Assembly (NCBI GenBank): GCA_001931905.2
Contig: MSJI02000492.1
Coordinates: 1-64,000 of the forward strand
DNA: 64,000 nt
Source: Cladosporium sp. IMV 00045
Taxonomy: Eukaryota; Ascomycota; Dothideomycetes; Cladosporiales; Cladosporiaceae
Direction: 5' to 3'
Shown here: one piece after another, positions 53,417-63,959 of the stretch
How the letters are laid out: each line of letters starts with the position of its first letter
Position numbering within the stretch: position 1 is the stretch's first letter
Position numbers and translations under genes: made by a program
The notes under the pieces: model-generated
Database searches by the model: none
What the model saw: the letters and a program-made list of their open reading frames with translations, nothing else
What the model was told of the DNA's origin: nothing

Positions 53417-54342
53417 ATGTCAATGACCCTCCAAGAAGCCGGCGTCATTCGCGAGCCGCGGCCGGTGCCCGACACACCTGAGAGCGTATTCGCCCAGCTC
53501 AGCATGAAGGGCAAGATTGTTGCCATCACCGGCGCCGCAGACGGGATTGGCTTTGCGGTCGCCGAGGCGGTGGCAGAAGCCGGAGCCAACGTCGCCATGT
53601 GGTACAACTCCAACGATGTTGCGGTGGCGAAAGCCAAGCAGCTGGAGGATCACTACCAGATCAAGGCGAAAGCTTACAAAGTCGAGGTGTCTGACCACCA
53701 GGCGGTGGAGAAGGCAATGAGCGATGTCGTGAGCGACTTTGGCAAATTGGACGTTTTCATCGCGAATGCTGGCATGGCAATTTCTAAAGCGGTCACGGAG
53801 CAGACGGTGGAGGAATATAAGAAGCAGATGTCTGTCAATGGTGGGTGCCTCCTGCATTCTCGGATATGGACTTCGTTGCTCACACTGGATAGTTGATGGC
53901 GTCTTCTACTGCGCGAAATACGCAGGTGCAATCTTCAAAAGCCAGGGCTTTGGCAACTTGATCATCACTTCAAGCATCTCGGCTCATATCGTCAACGTCC
54001 CTGTCGACCAACCGGTATGTACCTATGAACGCAACCAGCGATGCCATCTACTAACGTAGGCAGGTCTACAATTCCACAAAGGCTGCAATCAACCATCTCG
54101 GTAAGAGCTTGGCTCGGGAATGGCGCGAGTTTGCAAGAGTCAACGTAGTCTCCCCCGGATTCTTCAACACGAAGATGGGCGCTGGCCCTGGCGTTGTCAA
54201 TGAAGCGTACCGTATGACTCCCCTTGGAAGACAGGGCCATGTCAAGGAGATCAAGGGCTTGTATCTTTATCTAGCCAGTGATGCTTCGTCTTACCAGACT
54301 GGTAGCGACACGATCATTGATGGTGGCTATGTCTTGCCTTGA
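53417..54342 (+). CDS. SDR, polyol dehydrogenase / sorbose reductase type
   Basis: Three exons: 53417-53840, 53893-54014 and 54064-54342, with introns of 52 and 49 bases; 274 residues. The junctions create MSVNVDGVFYCAKYAG and PVDQPVYNSTKAAINH, both conserved in the family. The Rossmann motif TGAADGIG is at 38-45, ANAG at 116-119, the catalytic serine in LIITSSIS (about 168-171), and Y184/K188 in YNSTK. The N-terminal lead PRPVPDTPESVFAQLSMKGK is typical of fungal NADP-dependent mannitol/arabinitol dehydrogenases and Sou1-type sorbose reductases, which act as tetramers in the cytosol. The exact sugar is not predictable. A Zn2Cys6 regulator gene lies convergent 234 bases downstream. Confidence 0.92.
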
Positions 54343-54576
54343 TCTTGAGGTTAATATAAATATGAAGGCAAACCTTGTTCATTTCATCTTGACAAAAACT
54401 TGCGAAGCATGATGGAAGCGTTTCCTGCACATGAGGTTCTTTGGAGTCGAGGGTCCAGCGTTGAGGTATACACCTGATCTAAATGAAGAGTTCACGCCCG
54501 GCGGAAGACAGGTAGGGCGGGTGAGGCGGGTGAAGTCTAGCCGCGACAGCGCAAGGAACCATTGAAGCTCTACTCG

Positions 54577-56749
54577 CTACAGCTGGAAAGGCCCGTAACA
54601 ATCCTGGAACACGCCATTGAGGAAGTCTCCATTGTCGAAAGCCGAGAGGGAAGTATCCATGAAGTCGGTCAGGCCATTGGTAAACGTGGCCTCGGATCCA
54701 TATTGAAAAGCGTCCAGAGGATCCGTCACTTCAGCTGAAGATGGCACAGGCTGAGTGTCTCTCGGTTGATGGATCCCACTGCTTCGACATTGACTGTGAC
54801 TGGGAATCTCCGCCTGTCTCTGTGACGAGGAATTGTTGTTCGACATCTCCGGTTGTGCTGGCATGCTATCCGTCCGTGATCGCACAACCCCCTTCTGCAG
54901 CTGAACCAGGCCGCGTAGAGCCACTACAGCATTTGGATCGAACCTAGAAAGGCTTTGAAGACACGCTCGAGACTGGTCCATCAGCTGGTCGTACGTGCGA
55001 GTATCTCCTCGTTCTTGAGCTTGGGGCAAGCTCGAGATGCTGCATTTCGCCAACTCGTGGACGCTCAGAGCCAGAGCAGCTTGCAAGATGAAGTAAGTGG
55101 CATACCAGCAGAATCCTGGATTGAAGAGCATCTGCGTGTCCTGAAAGAAGGTGCATATGTCCATCAATGTGGCGGTAGCAACAGACCGGTATCGCTCACC
55201 GACTGCAATCTTTTCATGCAGGTCGGTCCTTTGTCGTTGGCTTCCGAGTAAGAGCAGGATCCTGATATTCTCCTCTTTCCACAGAACGATTTTTCGTGAT
55301 CGCTTGAACCAGGTCGGCACGTCGTGACTGAAGAAGTATCCGGGCAGTGAGCTCCGCCAAGTCTGCAACATATGCTCCATCACGGATGTTTGGTGGTATG
55401 CATCCGAGGAAGGGGAAGTGCCAGAGAACTGCGCGTAAGCTTTGTTCGCAAGCTTGGCTAAGCGAGCCTGAGCGATGAGAGCGGAAAGGTTGGTGGGATA
55501 TGGCACTTCGCTGGGCTGGTCATGTTGAGCCAGGCAGCCGCTGTCGTCAACATTGCGCGGAATGTTAACATCGATGAACGAGTCAAGCATGAATGTTGGT
55601 CTGCCAGTGGTGATGCTGAAACCGCTGTCAAAACAGTATAGTATCCAGAACAGAGTCCGACGTCTCAGCTGGGAAAGGGTGTCTGTTTTGCACGGGTGGT
55701 TCAGTTCGCGGTGAAGACCCAGACCAAAGGCCATGCGATGCGCAATACCCATGAGGTTGAAGGCAGTATTTGGCCGACCTCTTTTCTGTAAGTAGTTGCT
55801 CATGAGAAGGAAGGCCTGCACGGTGGCAAAGTTCCCCCGTTCCAGAGACTCTGGTCCAAAGCGAGATCGTGCAGCATCGTAATACAAAGAATGCTGTTCG
55901 GTGGTGAATCCTCCAATCCACTCTCCGATAGCCAGAACCATATGATAGACCATATACCAGCTGCTATCCCGGAAGTGCTTGTTCTTTAAAGTACTTTGGC
56001 TTCGGAAGGTGGCCTCGTGAAGCACGGGATAAGATTTGTTGTAGCTCTCAAAATACACTGTGATAAGCTGCTCTTGCACATGAGACGTGGCCAAGGTCTG
56101 TGAGAGTGGATGCACCAAAGTTCTGTGGACGGGCGACTCGTCGGACTCATTTTGCTGCGCGTGAAAATCGGTCGATGCTCCAGGCGAGAGGGCAGACGAG
56201 ATTGTATCCAACAAGGCATGTCCTGAAGTTGTGCCTGGAAGGTAATGGTCAGAACCTCTTCGCATTCCAGTCCTCTGGCTAGCTGAAATGCTCACCCAAG
56301 TAGCCTATGCCGATGTTGCCTCCCCCAAAAGATGCCATGCCGTCACCAGGCTGGTCCATGCCAGCTGCTGGACCGTCCCCTGTCATGGTTTCATCCCATT
56401 CATATGGAGAATGGTGTGAATCATTTACCAAGTTCAAGTTGCTCTGCACAGGATTCTGTGATCGGATATCAGGGGTGGCCTCATTTGATGCAGGCTGAGA
56501 GTGACTTTGCTGGAATTGCTCCAAAAGGGATTCGAGTTCCCGACAGCGGGCCTCAGCATCTTGAAGATTTTTGCGGGTCAAAGGCGTCCTGGAAGGAGGT
56601 TGCGAAAATACACAATCCCTCTGAGTCCTCTCGCAATACTGACATGGCTGATCCGCATCGCCGCGAGGCACGCATCTGGTCTTGCGCTTCTGGCACTGCA
56701 GGCATGCACGTTCCGACAGGGCTGTACGGTGGGCTCTGGTCGGGGCCAT
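54577..56749 (-). CDS. Zn2Cys6 transcription factor with fungal-specific TF domain
   Basis: Two exons: 56749-56296 and 56234-54577, with a 61-base intron (donor GTGAGC, acceptor TTCCAG) joining GGNIGIGYLG to TTSGHALLDTISSAL; 703 residues. The binuclear zinc cluster at 16-46 has the standard CX2CX6CX9CX2CX6C spacing: CLQCQKRKTRC then CQYCERTQRDC. A short coiled coil for dimerisation follows (NLQDAEARCRELESLLEQFQ, about 61-80). The fungal-specific TF (middle homology) domain spans about 190-480 with LMGIAHRMAFGLGLHRELNH and WILYCFDSGFSITTGRPTFM. The C-terminus is acidic and Ser/Gln-rich. Its targets are unknown; it stands between the polyol-type SDR and a secreted protein gene, so a local role is possible. 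Reading through the intron would stop after 156 residues. Confidence 0.92.
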
Positions 56750-57978
56750 GCTATGATGTAGGGTTAGCTAGCTCATCCGGATGTTTCTTAGGGTTCTGCG
56801 ACATGCGGTCTGCGTCGGTGCGAGGTGGTGATAGAACCCTGAAGGGACATCGGGCATCAGCTCGCCGAAGCCCTTGAGGCTCACCGTTTTCGCGCCGGTG
56901 GTGCCTCGGGGCAATCAAGGTCGGTAGCCTCCTACTGCAGCGAAATACCTTCATCCACGTGACCTACCCGTCAATATGCTGTCTAGCCACGCAAAAGGCA
57001 CATGACCTATACGACATCGCCTGATGCGAAATGGGAAGAAATGCTCTCGACGTGCGTGAAGGCGAAGTTTCCTCATGGGCAGCATGCTCGTCACCTGCCG
57101 GGCGGTCTCCGAGCTCGGCGGCGTTCGCTCAGCGTTCTCGGCGCTCTTCGCAGGAGACAAAACATCTGTTCTGCCACTTCGTCACTTCAGAGGACTTATA
57201 GTCTTCCTCCCAGCGCACATCCTGCTCTTGGATCTTCAGAAGTTGCATGAAGAACTGGCCATGATCCGGGCCTCAAGATGGCGCCGCCGCCATTCGCTTG
57301 TCCTGGAAAACGCCCAGCGAACCGCCACTTGCTCTGAAGGCCGCAAAAACCAGAGACGGAGAATGTGTTTCGCGCGGGATGCGGAGTGATTCCTGCCAGT
57401 AAAGCGATACACCAGATATCGCTATAATCGCGCTGGCAAAGCATTGCGCGAAAAGAATGTCACCGCGATGGTCAATTGTGGCTTTGCCATCAGCCATGTT
57501 GCATCGGCTATCGCTGCGCCCAGGCAAGCTAGGCTATCTGGTCGCCAATGGGGTGTTTATACCTCATTCCTCTTCAAGCCGTGCATTGATTGGCATGCAA
57601 GTTTCTGCCATGAGGCTTCCTATACTTGGCTTGGATCTGGTCTCGCCCGTCGCTGAAATCGTGTTCCCCAGCCTATCTGCATAATATCGACCTCGGCCTT
57701 AGCACAAGAAATTCCTTGGTCCTAGTCTTGGATCTCGACTTCTTCCTGGGCAGTCATTCCTTTTTAGGCAGGTCTATCTTATCAGCACTCTTGACAGTTG
57801 ATGCATCGAGCAAGTCAGTAATGAATCTGATGAATCTGCTCAGCAGGCAAAGATACTGTGAATTGCAAAGTGAACGTCCGCCGCGGGTATAAGTAGTCTC
57901 TTATGGACTGCATGTTCACAAACAACCTGCTCAATCCTGCTCACCAGGAAGCCTCAGTATACCACCAGCGCAGCCAAG
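56750..57978. promoter_or_regulatory. Divergent intergenic region, Zn2Cys6 factor / secreted protein
   Basis: About 1.2 kb containing both promoters. A TATAAG element lies at 57888-57893, 86 bases before the secreted-protein ATG, followed by a short leader. Open frames of up to 100 codons at 57.0-57.9 kb on both strands carry no domain and are not called. Confidence 0.45.
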
Positions 57979-59583
57979 ATGAAGTACCTCTCCCCGCTAT
58001 TGGCCCTTTCGGCCATGTCGAATGCTGCACACTTCTCGAAGGAGCAGTACGACTCAGGCGAGATTCACCAGCGAATCATCGACATGAAGAATGTATGTCA
58101 CAGTGGGGCGTTACCCCAGATGTTCAATCCTTCATAATGCTAATGCTCCACCAGGCCCAATGGGATGCACTTGAGGCTGCTGGTGCTCTGAACAGCTCGC
58201 AGTGGCCTTCGTGGAAGGACTGGGACCAACTGTCGAAGAGCGTGAAGAAGGACCGCCTGAAATGCCGTCGTGGTGTCGCTGTTGCCGAAAAGGGCAATCC
58301 CGACCAGACGTTCCGTTGCAACAATGTATGTGCCAATGATGACCCACAGCCGTAGTGCGGCCACTGACTGCTGATAGATGGATCTATACGACTTCATGAA
58401 CCACGAGAGCATGGGCGGTGGAGAAGCAGACCCGCGTTACCCCAACAGGCGTGGCTCCTCTGTCTGGGGCTGGGTTGGCCCGAAGGGTCGCCAATTCGGC
58501 TTGATCGGTCAACACACCGGCACGGCCTTTGTTGAGATCGACAAGAAGGGAAAGCTGACCTACTTGGGCCGCCTTCCAGCCCAGGACCCCATTGGATCCT
58601 CTTGGCGTGAAATTCGTGTGCTGAACGACTTTGCCATCATCGGCTCTGAAGCCGTTGGCCACAATGTCCAGATCTTCGACATGAACAAGGTTGCTGCAGT
58701 TGACCCAAAGAGTCCTGTAACCTTCAACAAGGAGACGGACCTTGTCAGTGTGTTTGACGACCTGCCCATCGGTCGTGCACACAACGTCGTCATCGACTGG
58801 GACAACGAATACGCCATCGCTGTTGGCGCACAGCCTCGCAACCAGACTTGTGCTGCTGGCCTGGAGTACATCAACCTCGACGACCCTTCCTCGCCCTACA
58901 AGCCGGGTTGTGCCAGCTCTGACGGCTACACCCACGATGCCCAATGCGTGACCTACAATGGACCTGACAAGCGCTACAATGGCCGCAACATCTGCGTTGC
59001 CTATAATGAGGACAGCATCACCGTCTGGGACTCCACCAACAAGGCCAACTCGAAGATGCTTGGACGCTTGGAGTACCCCGGCGCCACCTACACCCACCAG
59101 GGCTGGTGGACCGAGCGCAACTGGCACCAGTTTGTTCTCCTCAATGACGAGCTTGATGAAGTGGAGGGTGTCGTCGCTGACGGAGTCCCAATCACTCACA
59201 TCATTGACCTGACCAACTTGCAAAAGCCCAAGTGGACTGGCACCTTCAAGTCGACGGACCACGTTGCCGTTGACCACAACCTGTACATTGAGGACGGTGT
59301 CATGTTTCAGTCCAACTACGGCGCCGGTGTCTGGGTGCACGATGTTCGCTCTATCAGCAAGTACCCCGATGGCAGCCGTGTCAAGACTCTCGCCTTCTTT
59401 GACATGCACCCCGAGGATGACGCCGCGGGCGGATCTCTTGGATTTGTTGGCACCTGGGGCAATTTCCAGTTCCCTTCTGGCTTTATCCTTGCCAACACCT
59501 TTGAGCGTGGTGCGTACGTGCTCAGGGTCGCTTCCGGTCGTGGTCGCAACGGTGGCCGTGGCTTCGGTGGCAAGTCCAAGTAA
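57979..59583 (+). CDS. Secreted choice-of-anchor-B / LVIVD-repeat beta-propeller protein
   Basis: Three exons: 57979-58092, 58155-58325 and 58378-59583, with introns of 62 and 52 bases; 496 residues. A signal peptide is evident (MKYLSPLLALSAMSNA, cleavage near 16-17). The mature protein has a helical N-terminal part (EQYDSGEIHQRIIDMKNAQW) and then repeating beta-propeller-like blades typical of choice-of-anchor-B proteins: SSVWGWVGPKGRQFGLIGQH, DLPIGRAHNVVIDWDNEYAI, DGYTHDAQCVTYNGPD, YPGATYTHQGWWTERNWHQF, FKSTDHVAVDHNLYIEDGVM. The tail is Gly/Arg-rich. Histidine/aspartate-rich blade tips hint at metal or ligand binding, which is inference. Role unknown. The third-exon antisense open frame of 341 codons is a shadow caused by GC-rich codon use. 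Confidence 0.88.
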
Positions 59584-59979
59584 GTTGGATGATGTTTTGC
59601 AAAGATGATGATCATTTCATGATACCATGAGACCTTCAAAATATGACGCCAAAAAGTTTTCTGGCTCGTTCCCGCCTCTCATTATCTCAACAGCGTCTTG
59701 AACGTACTTTCTTGATGCAGTGAGGTGTGGCTCATGCGAAAACATCAAGAGGTTAGTTGCATGTTTGTCCTTCATTATCGCTACGTCTTGAGAAGCAAGT
59801 ACTCCCATGTCTGTCTTGTGAAACACATGCATCATGCAGAATACTGAGGCACGGAAGGAATAAGCACAGATGACTCATCAATCAGGCAGCAACCGTGGAA
59901 AAACAATGCATTGTGTCCGGAGCTTCAATAATAACCACAGACTTCGTTCAATTCAAGTAAAGCGCAAGATACGACCAAG
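59584..59979. other. Intergenic region upstream of DBR1
   Basis: About 400 bases: 3' flank of the secreted-protein gene, then the DBR1 promoter and leader. Nothing else recognised. Confidence 0.45.
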
Positions 59980-61491
59980 ATGGAAGCGTCAAAACATTCA
60001 CAGCGTCAGGCTCGGATTGCAGTGGTCGGATGTGTAAGGTACCTCCAGGAAATCGATGCTCAACGAAACAACACACTGATCTCGTCCGAATTTGCCAGGG
60101 CCATGGAGGACTTGATACCATATACGCAGATCTGAAAGTCCGCTCCCAGTCAAAAGGTTGGTCGCTCTCTGATCTTGACCTACTCATCATTTGCGGCGAT
60201 TTCCAGGTGCGCACATAACCATCTGTCGAGCGCAGAAAACAGATAAGCACTAACGCCACAGGCCGTCCGCAATGAACAAGACCTCAACTGCATGTCCGTT
60301 CCTCGAAGATTTCGCCATTTCGGCGACTTCCACAAATACTATTTTCAGAAAAGCCGCGCTCCCGTTCTCACCCTTGTCATCGGAGGCAACCACGAAGCAT
60401 CAAATTATTTCTTTGAGCTCTACCACGGCGGCTGGCTGGCTCCTAACATCTATTATTTAGGCGCTGCTGGTGTGGTCAGATACGGACCATGGCGCATCGC
60501 TGGTCTTTCGGGAATCTACAACACCAAAGACTACCGTAAGCCTCACCACGAAAGGCTGCCATAAAGTCGTGACGACTTGAGGTCTGTGTATCATGTCCGA
60601 GAGTATGATGTCCAGAAACTCCTGTCAGTGAGTGGAAATGTGGATATTGCGCTCAGTCACCACTGGCCGGCCTGGGTTGAAATGTTTGGCGAATTTAAGG
60701 GCCTGTATCGATCGAAACCTTACTTTCTTGAGAGTGCGAGGAGGGACGGCTTAGGCAGCAAGCCGGCCGCCCAACTACTCGATGATCTGAGGCCGAGGCA
60801 CTGGTTTTCCGGACATATGCACGTCAAGTTCTCTGCCACTATCCGACATGGCAAAGTGTCCATTGAGGATACAATTCGCCAGCTGCCTGTAACAGAGCAG
60901 GAGAAACGTGATCTCCCCGTCTTCAGGCCCAAGTATACGGTAGCATTTACTCCTCCGACTTCCGGAGTCCAGCGCAATCCCAATGAGACCTCTTTCTTGG
61001 CTTTGGGGAAGGTCGGCGATGATTCTTCTGACTACCTCGAGCTGCTAGAACTCGATCCGCCAGACAGACCAAACGAGCATCGCCTGTCTGAAACCAATGC
61101 CGATAGAAAGTTTGGCCTCTACTACGATGCAGAATGGCTGGCGATCACACGAGCGTACAATGACTCTCTCAGGTTGACAGATCCAAGGACACTTGCCCTA
61201 CCCCAAGCTTCGCGAGGTGAATGTGCGGTCTATGCCGAGTCAATCGCGCATCACAAGTCTTGGGTCGAAGAGAATGTTGTTGCTCAAGGACTGCTTGGGA
61301 TCCCAGACAGTTTCAGCGTCCATGCTCCGGTACATATGTCGGGAGCAGCCAACATGACAGAGCAGCCGTTGGAATACCCAAATTCGCAGACGGCAGAGTT
61401 TGCGAGACTTCTACAGATGCAAAACAAATTTCACATACCTTTGGAAGAAGGTGAAGACGAGCGGCCGAGTGTGGAAATTCAGTTTGAGTGA
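59980..61491 (+). pseudogene. dbr1: RNA lariat debranching enzyme Dbr1, interrupted by an in-frame TAA
   Basis: Exons 59980-60033, 60099-60206 and 60262-61491, with introns of 65 and 55 bases, give a 463-codon frame with one internal stop. Dbr1 is the metallophosphoesterase that opens 2'-5' branches of intron lariats. Metal-site residues can be followed on both sides of the stop: C18 and H20 (VVGCGHGG), D52 (IICGDFQ), N97/H98 ([11 protein letters not shown]), then H187/H188 (ALSHHWPAW) and H239/H241 (FSGHMHVKF). TAA at 60562-60564 (codon 155) falls inside the conserved block HHERLP...SRDDLRSVYHVREYD, where relatives have an aromatic residue after LP. The frame stays open and conserved for 308 codons after it. 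A fragment of 154 residues would lack the last metal ligands, so the allele should be null unless the stop is read through or is a sequence error. No canonical intron removes it in frame. Confidence 0.88.
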
Positions 61492-61577
61492 TACTTTTTG
61501 GTCGTATTGTCAACCTCAATGACCAGGCAGTCAATATACTGAAAATTGATGGCACCGCAGTGCATTAACAATCTGGC

Positions 61578-63959
61578 CTAGTCTTGCAATTTGACCTTCT
61601 CATCCCTGAACAAGCCCACCATGCCTATGGGTAGCAATCCAGGCTCTACCGCCCTGAGCCCGCCAAAGCGCTCAATCATCTCGGGCCCGTAGAGCTGAGC
61701 GGTCCATTTCCAGTACGCTTCCATGGAATACCAGTGGTGAGTCAGTCCTCCTGCATTTCCACGAGGGTCGATGTGTCCAAGCGCCTGCACCACAGCTGGA
61801 CTGGGGAGTATATTCTGCTCCTCAGGCTCTTTCATCAGTGCAACGTACGCACTCAGCAGAAAGTTCTTCGTGTCGTCTTCAGATGTATTCGTGAATTCTT
61901 CGCGGTATTTGATGTACTCCTCGTACGACATGAATTCGTCTGCGCCCTGCGAAGGCTTCCAGTTCGGCTCAGTAACGTCTTCACGACCTTCAGGATCATT
62001 CCCCTTGTCGAAATCTTCTTTGCGCGACCAGTAGTCTTGCTTTTCGTTTTCGTCGAAGTCATCAAGGATCTTGGAAGAGGTCTCCGCGATGCTACGACGG
62101 ACGAGTAGCGGTGATACGAAAGGGCTCCGAAGGCCGAGGCCACCTGACTCGACGGGGAAAAAGAGAAAGCCGTCGGCTATATTATTGACCCCGAAGCGTT
62201 CTTCGATCATGGACTTGACATGCTGTGCGACATCTTTCCCGTCGAAGATTGTCTTCTGAATTCGTTGATGTGTGGCAAGGATCTCATCCACGTGCTCTCG
62301 GCCGAAACAATCACCCATCTTACCGAAGTTGGATGTAAAGAAAGTATTGGCGTAGGCATTCCAGACTTGGATCCAATCGAACACGCTCCCTTTGGCTGCC
62401 AGCTGCTTCTTCAACTCTTCGATGTGATCGTTCACCATATTTTGATCGATCTTAAAGCGGAGGGACTCGGGGTCAAAGTACATCATTCCCCACCTGATGC
62501 GACCCTTGGGCAAAACGACACCATCAGCTTTGCTTTGGCCATCCATATCATTGATGGAGATTGACCCGCTTTTGGCATGGTTCATAGACAGACCAAATGC
62601 ATTAGCAAAGACCTGTGCTTCTTTCCAGGCGATGATTACCTTGTTGTGGTCATGCGACCAGAACCAAAAATCGTCTGCAAGTCGATAAAGAAAACCACCA
62701 TCCGTGCGACGATTGACCGAGAAGTCAAAGCAGAACAGCATGGTCTCGCTGAAGACATCACTGAGTGTGTGAGAAGTAGGTACACCGCGCTTCCTTTCGC
62801 AAGAATTCGTTCCATTCTCCGCATCTTCCATAAATCGCAATGGCGCTTCCAGATACGTCCGGAAGAAGTTGGTCCACTTTGTTGATACGCCAAAGAAACT
62901 CAACACCATGATGATTGCCTGGTGGGGCAGGGAGTCAACCAGCTCATCGAATGTAGACCGAAAAGCTGTGAAGGTGCCTTTGACTCTTAAATTGAGACTC
63001 GCCTCAGTAGCCAATAGATGCAACAAATTCTGTTTGCGACCCATCGGCTTCTTCGGGGTGCTTTCTCCGTCGGAATCGTCTTCGGTCTCTTCATCGTCGA
63101 CTCTGACTGGTCTAGGGGCACGTACTGGGCCAGTTGATGGTGCAGACTTTCGTGCAGCTTTAGATGAAAGCTGTTTACGCTTCGGCTTTGGCTCTTCTTC
63201 GTCACTCAGCTCTGCCTCTTCTTCGCCATCCTTCAGGTCGATCTCTTGCTCCGGCCAGTCGAGTAGATGGTAGAGGAAGTAGCCTTTTCGGTAAGTCCGG
63301 CGCCTGATCCTCGCCAGGGTTTTATCTGTCTGTTGAGGACCAAGATAATATTCTCTCCGCCTCTTCTCGATTCTAGATATTTGTTGGAAATTGGATTTCC
63401 ATGCCTGGCGTCGGAAACGGCCCAAAGCTGTCTTGAAGAAGACAGACCATTCCACTCCAATGAACTGCAGAAAGATTGCTTGCAACAGGTCCTCGTGCAT
63501 GAAAGTGTCAAAACGACCATCCAACCCTCTTCGCTGCTCTATCGGTACGCCTTCAATTCCCCAAGACCAGGTCGAAAATGCGGCCATGCGCATGTTCAGG
63601 ACGTCGGCAATCTCCGAGAGAATGGTGTTGTTATTCTCAAAGTCTTTGAGAGCTGTACGCTTTTCGCCAGCGAAGAGGTTGCTTTCCAAAAGGCCGTGTA
63701 TAGAGCGTGAGACGGTGCGAGTGTTGAATTGATCCGGTTTTGCAAGCTGTGACTCAAACTTTTGCGCACTCTCACGAAGAGCGTTCAATGCTTTGCGTAC
63801 GTTTCTGTCGTCGGAACCTTTTCCATCGCTGAAGAGCTCTTCGAGATACTCCTTGATTGCGGCCTCATTGACATCAGCGGGCGTGAAGATAGAGCTTTCC
63901 AGGCGAAGGCGAGCATCAAGACGCTTCTTTGCGGGGACATCTTCGAAATCGTCGCCCAT
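61578..63959 (-). CDS. rvt: Reverse-transcriptase-related cellular protein (rvt)
   Basis: Single-exon gene of 793 residues. It resembles rvt proteins, a class of non-mobile, usually single-copy RT-related genes described in fungi and a few other eukaryotes. Polymerase motifs can be traced: motif A around STFDELVDSLPHQAIIMVLS (D338/D342), motif B at RGVPTSHTLSDVFSETMLFC (from R391), and motif C as FLYRLADDFWFWSH with the aspartate pair D429/D430, followed by the motif D-like AFGLSMNHAKSGSISI. The N-terminal about 230 residues are family-specific (SRSIHGLLESNLFAGEKRTA). A charged insert of about 70 residues (240-310) separates them from the palm. No endonuclease, integrase, gag or terminal repeats are present, so it is a host gene rather than an element. 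Start is the first ATG. It is convergent with DBR1, with 86 bases between the stop codons. Confidence 0.88.
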   Translation of the reverse strand: MGDDFEDVPAKKRLDARLRLESSIFTPADVNEAAIKEYLEELFSDGKGSDDRNVRKALNALRESAQKFESQLAKPDQFNTRTVSRSIHGLLESNLFAGEKRTALKDFENNNTILSEIADVLNMRMAAFSTWSWGIEGVPIEQRRGLDGRFDTFMHEDLLQAIFLQFIGVEWSVFFKTALGRFRRQAWKSNFQQISRIEKRRREYYLGPQQTDKTLARIRRRTYRKGYFLYHLLDWPEQEIDLKDGEEEAELSDEEEPKPKRKQLSSKAARKSAPSTGPVRAPRPVRVDDEETEDDSDGESTPKKPMGRKQNLLHLLATEASLNLRVKGTFTAFRSTFDELVDSLPHQAIIMVLSFFGVSTKWTNFFRTYLEAPLRFMEDAENGTNSCERKRGVPTSHTLSDVFSETMLFCFDFSVNRRTDGGFLYRLADDFWFWSHDHNKVIIAWKEAQVFANAFGLSMNHAKSGSISINDMDGQSKADGVVLPKGRIRWGMMYFDPESLRFKIDQNMVNDHIEELKKQLAAKGSVFDWIQVWNAYANTFFTSNFGKMGDCFGREHVDEILATHQRIQKTIFDGKDVAQHVKSMIEERFGVNNIADGFLFFPVESGGLGLRSPFVSPLLVRRSIAETSSKILDDFDENEKQDYWSRKEDFDKGNDPEGREDVTEPNWKPSQGADEFMSYEEYIKYREEFTNTSEDDTKNFLLSAYVALMKEPEEQNILPSPAVVQALGHIDPRGNAGGLTHHWYSMEAYWKWTAQLYGPEMIERFGGLRAVEPGLLPIGMVGLFRDEKVKLQD

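Noticed and set aside
57003..57900. Several overlapping small open frames between the Zn2Cys6 and secreted-protein genes
   Set aside because: No domain, no consistent splice pattern and similar openness on both strands; best explained as promoter DNA.
58384..59409. Open frame of 341 codons on the minus strand
   Set aside because: Antisense to the third exon of the secreted propeller gene; valine/aspartate-rich mirror sequence without domain.
60535..60585. Short intron that would remove the DBR1 stop codon
   Set aside because: A GTAAGC donor is present at about 60536, but the possible acceptors give introns of 46 bases or less, shift the frame and delete conserved residues.
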